DNA from: Bacteroidota bacterium
GTDB lineage: Bacteria; Bacteroidota; Bacteroidia; Flavobacteriales; Weeksellaceae
Reading direction: 5' to 3'
DNA: 14,422 nucleotides
Assembly (NCBI GenBank): GCA_023394415.1
Contig: JAEXAR010000006.1
Span: 1-14,422, forward strand
In this document: piece after piece, positions 13,674 to 14,422 of the stretch
Numbering within the stretch: the stretch's first letter is position 1
Layout of the letters: each line of letters opens with the position of its first letter
The notes under the pieces: model-generated
Databases searched by the model: none
What the model saw: only the letters and a program-made list of their open reading frames with translations
What the model was told of the DNA's origin: nothing
Made by a program: the position numbers and the translations under genes

Positions 13674-14422
13674 TTATTCAGTTTTTCTTTTAATGAGATA
13701 ACCATACACCTGAAGTTGAGGATGTTTTATCCTTTGATATTTTAAACTGGTAAGTGCTTTTCCGATTTTCACATTATTCAATCGCAATCCTAAAGCATTG
13801 TTCATCGCCAACATAATATCGGTTGCTGTTAGAAATTCTTCCATTTTTTTCGATTTTTCAAAATGAGCTGAAATCAGTTCTTGCTCCATTGAAACTTGTG
13901 CATATTTCTCGTTTCGCTTTTCGTTTTCGACGATGTCTGAAGCAGTAAGTTCAGGATTGTAATTTTTCCTTTCAAAAGCATTATAGTATGCTTGAGCCCA
14001 GACTTTGTCCATATCAATTTCTTTGGAATATTCAAAATCAAAAGAATACACCTCAAAAATTAACCATCTAATACTTCCTGTTTCATCGGTAAGAAAATCA
14101 GTTCGATTGGTAGAACCTACAAACGAGCATATTCTTTCTAAAAATTCAGCTTTTCTTGCATAAGGCAAACGAATATTTGCACTACTTTTTGAGATGAAAG
14201 ATTTCAACGTATTGACATCAGATTTAGATAAAACCGCCAATTCATCAAGGTTGCAAATCAAATTTTTACAAATGGAAATAATGCCATCTTTGTCTATGGA
14301 GATGTTTTCAGTGTAATAATTTTCTAATTTTGGTGGAATTAAAAACCGTAAAAAAGAGGATTTTCCCGAGTTTTGATGCGATGCCAAAACCAATGATTGT
14401 TTATTGACATATCCTTTGGTTA
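13674..14422 (-). CDS. VirE/D5-like SF3-type helicase, N terminus outside the window
   Basis: The frame stays open to the right edge (the codons before the apparent TTG at 14393 read TKGYVNKQS), so only the C-terminal 249 or so residues are present. Counting from that TTG as residue 1, the Walker A element is SHQNSGKSSF with Lys11, Walker B is CNLDEL with Asp50-Glu51, sensor 1 is FVGSTNR (91-97), and the likely arginine finger is in GSIRWL (106-111). These match the VirE (virulence-associated E) ATPase domain found in phage, plasmid and integrative-element helicases. The remaining 110 residues are helical and end in a small winged-helix-like region. Paired with the primase next to it, it would make a replication module in which the helicase opens the origin and the primase lays down primers. 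Confidence 0.82.
   Translation of the reverse strand, partial: TKGYVNKQSLVLASHQNSGKSSFLRFLIPPKLENYYTENISIDKDGIISICKNLICNLDELAVLSKSDVNTLKSFISKSSANIRLPYARKAEFLERICSFVGSTNRTDFLTDETGSIRWLIFEVYSFDFEYSKEIDMDKVWAQAYYNAFERKNYNPELTASDIVENEKRNEKYAQVSMEQELISAHFEKSKKMEEFLTATDIMLAMNNALGLRLNNVKIGKALTSLKYQRIKHPQLQVYGYLIKRKTE

Noticed and set aside
13874..14056. 60-codon minus-strand frame within the helicase
   Set aside because: Out-of-frame shadow of the VirE-type helicase.

Overview
The window looks like Bacteroidota accessory DNA, probably from a Flavobacteriia- or Sphingobacteriia-like host. It is AT-rich, has almost no Shine-Dalgarno signals, carries a promoter of the Bacteroidota type (TAnnTTTG), and its genes belong to families typical of that phylum: RteC, DUF4099/DUF3945, a fused CzcA-TolC pump, DUF6660, VirE-type helicase and a TOPRIM primase. 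Every intact gene lies on the minus strand, so function reads from high to low coordinates. The window looks like a mosaic of three pieces joined at two visible scars.

(1) Mobilization and replication module, about 14422 to 10345, very AT-rich: the 3' part of a VirE/D5-type helicase, a 233-bp gap holding eleven GGTAA/TTACC repeats (candidate iterons), a TOPRIM primase, a long imperfect palindrome (candidate oriT), a ribbon-helix-helix MobC-like accessory protein, a MOBP-like relaxase and a single-pass membrane protein coupled to it. This is the gene content of a mobilizable plasmid or integrative mobilizable element.

(2) Divalent-metal efflux operon, about 10340 to 1112: a decapitated Fur-family repressor of which only the C-terminal zinc-binding half remains, a palindromic operator overlapping a promoter, a secreted Cys-rich DUF6660 protein, one 1455-residue polypeptide combining a CzcA-type RND pump with a TolC-type outer-membrane factor, its CzcB-type lipoprotein adaptor, an isoprenylcysteine-methyltransferase-like membrane enzyme, a P1B-2 Zn/Cd/Pb ATPase and a 66-residue membrane peptide. 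Spacing of 35 bp or less from the pump to the last gene suggests one transcript. The ATPase would move metal from cytoplasm to periplasm, and the tripartite RND complex would carry it out of the cell. The pump lacks the CusA methionine triad, so Zn/Co/Cd is a better guess than Cu/Ag.

(3) Conjugative-transposon debris, about 1100 to 1: an rteC regulator gene with a one-base frameshift, fused tail-to-tail to the truncated N-terminal part of a DUF4099/DUF3945 gene. This points to a CTnDOT-like element that has been deleted and rearranged.

I did not find a clearly new system. The points most worth following are the severed Fur regulator next to what looks like its own operator, the pump-porin fusion with an internal signal peptide, the iteron-like array, and the 59-bp palindrome upstream of the mob genes.
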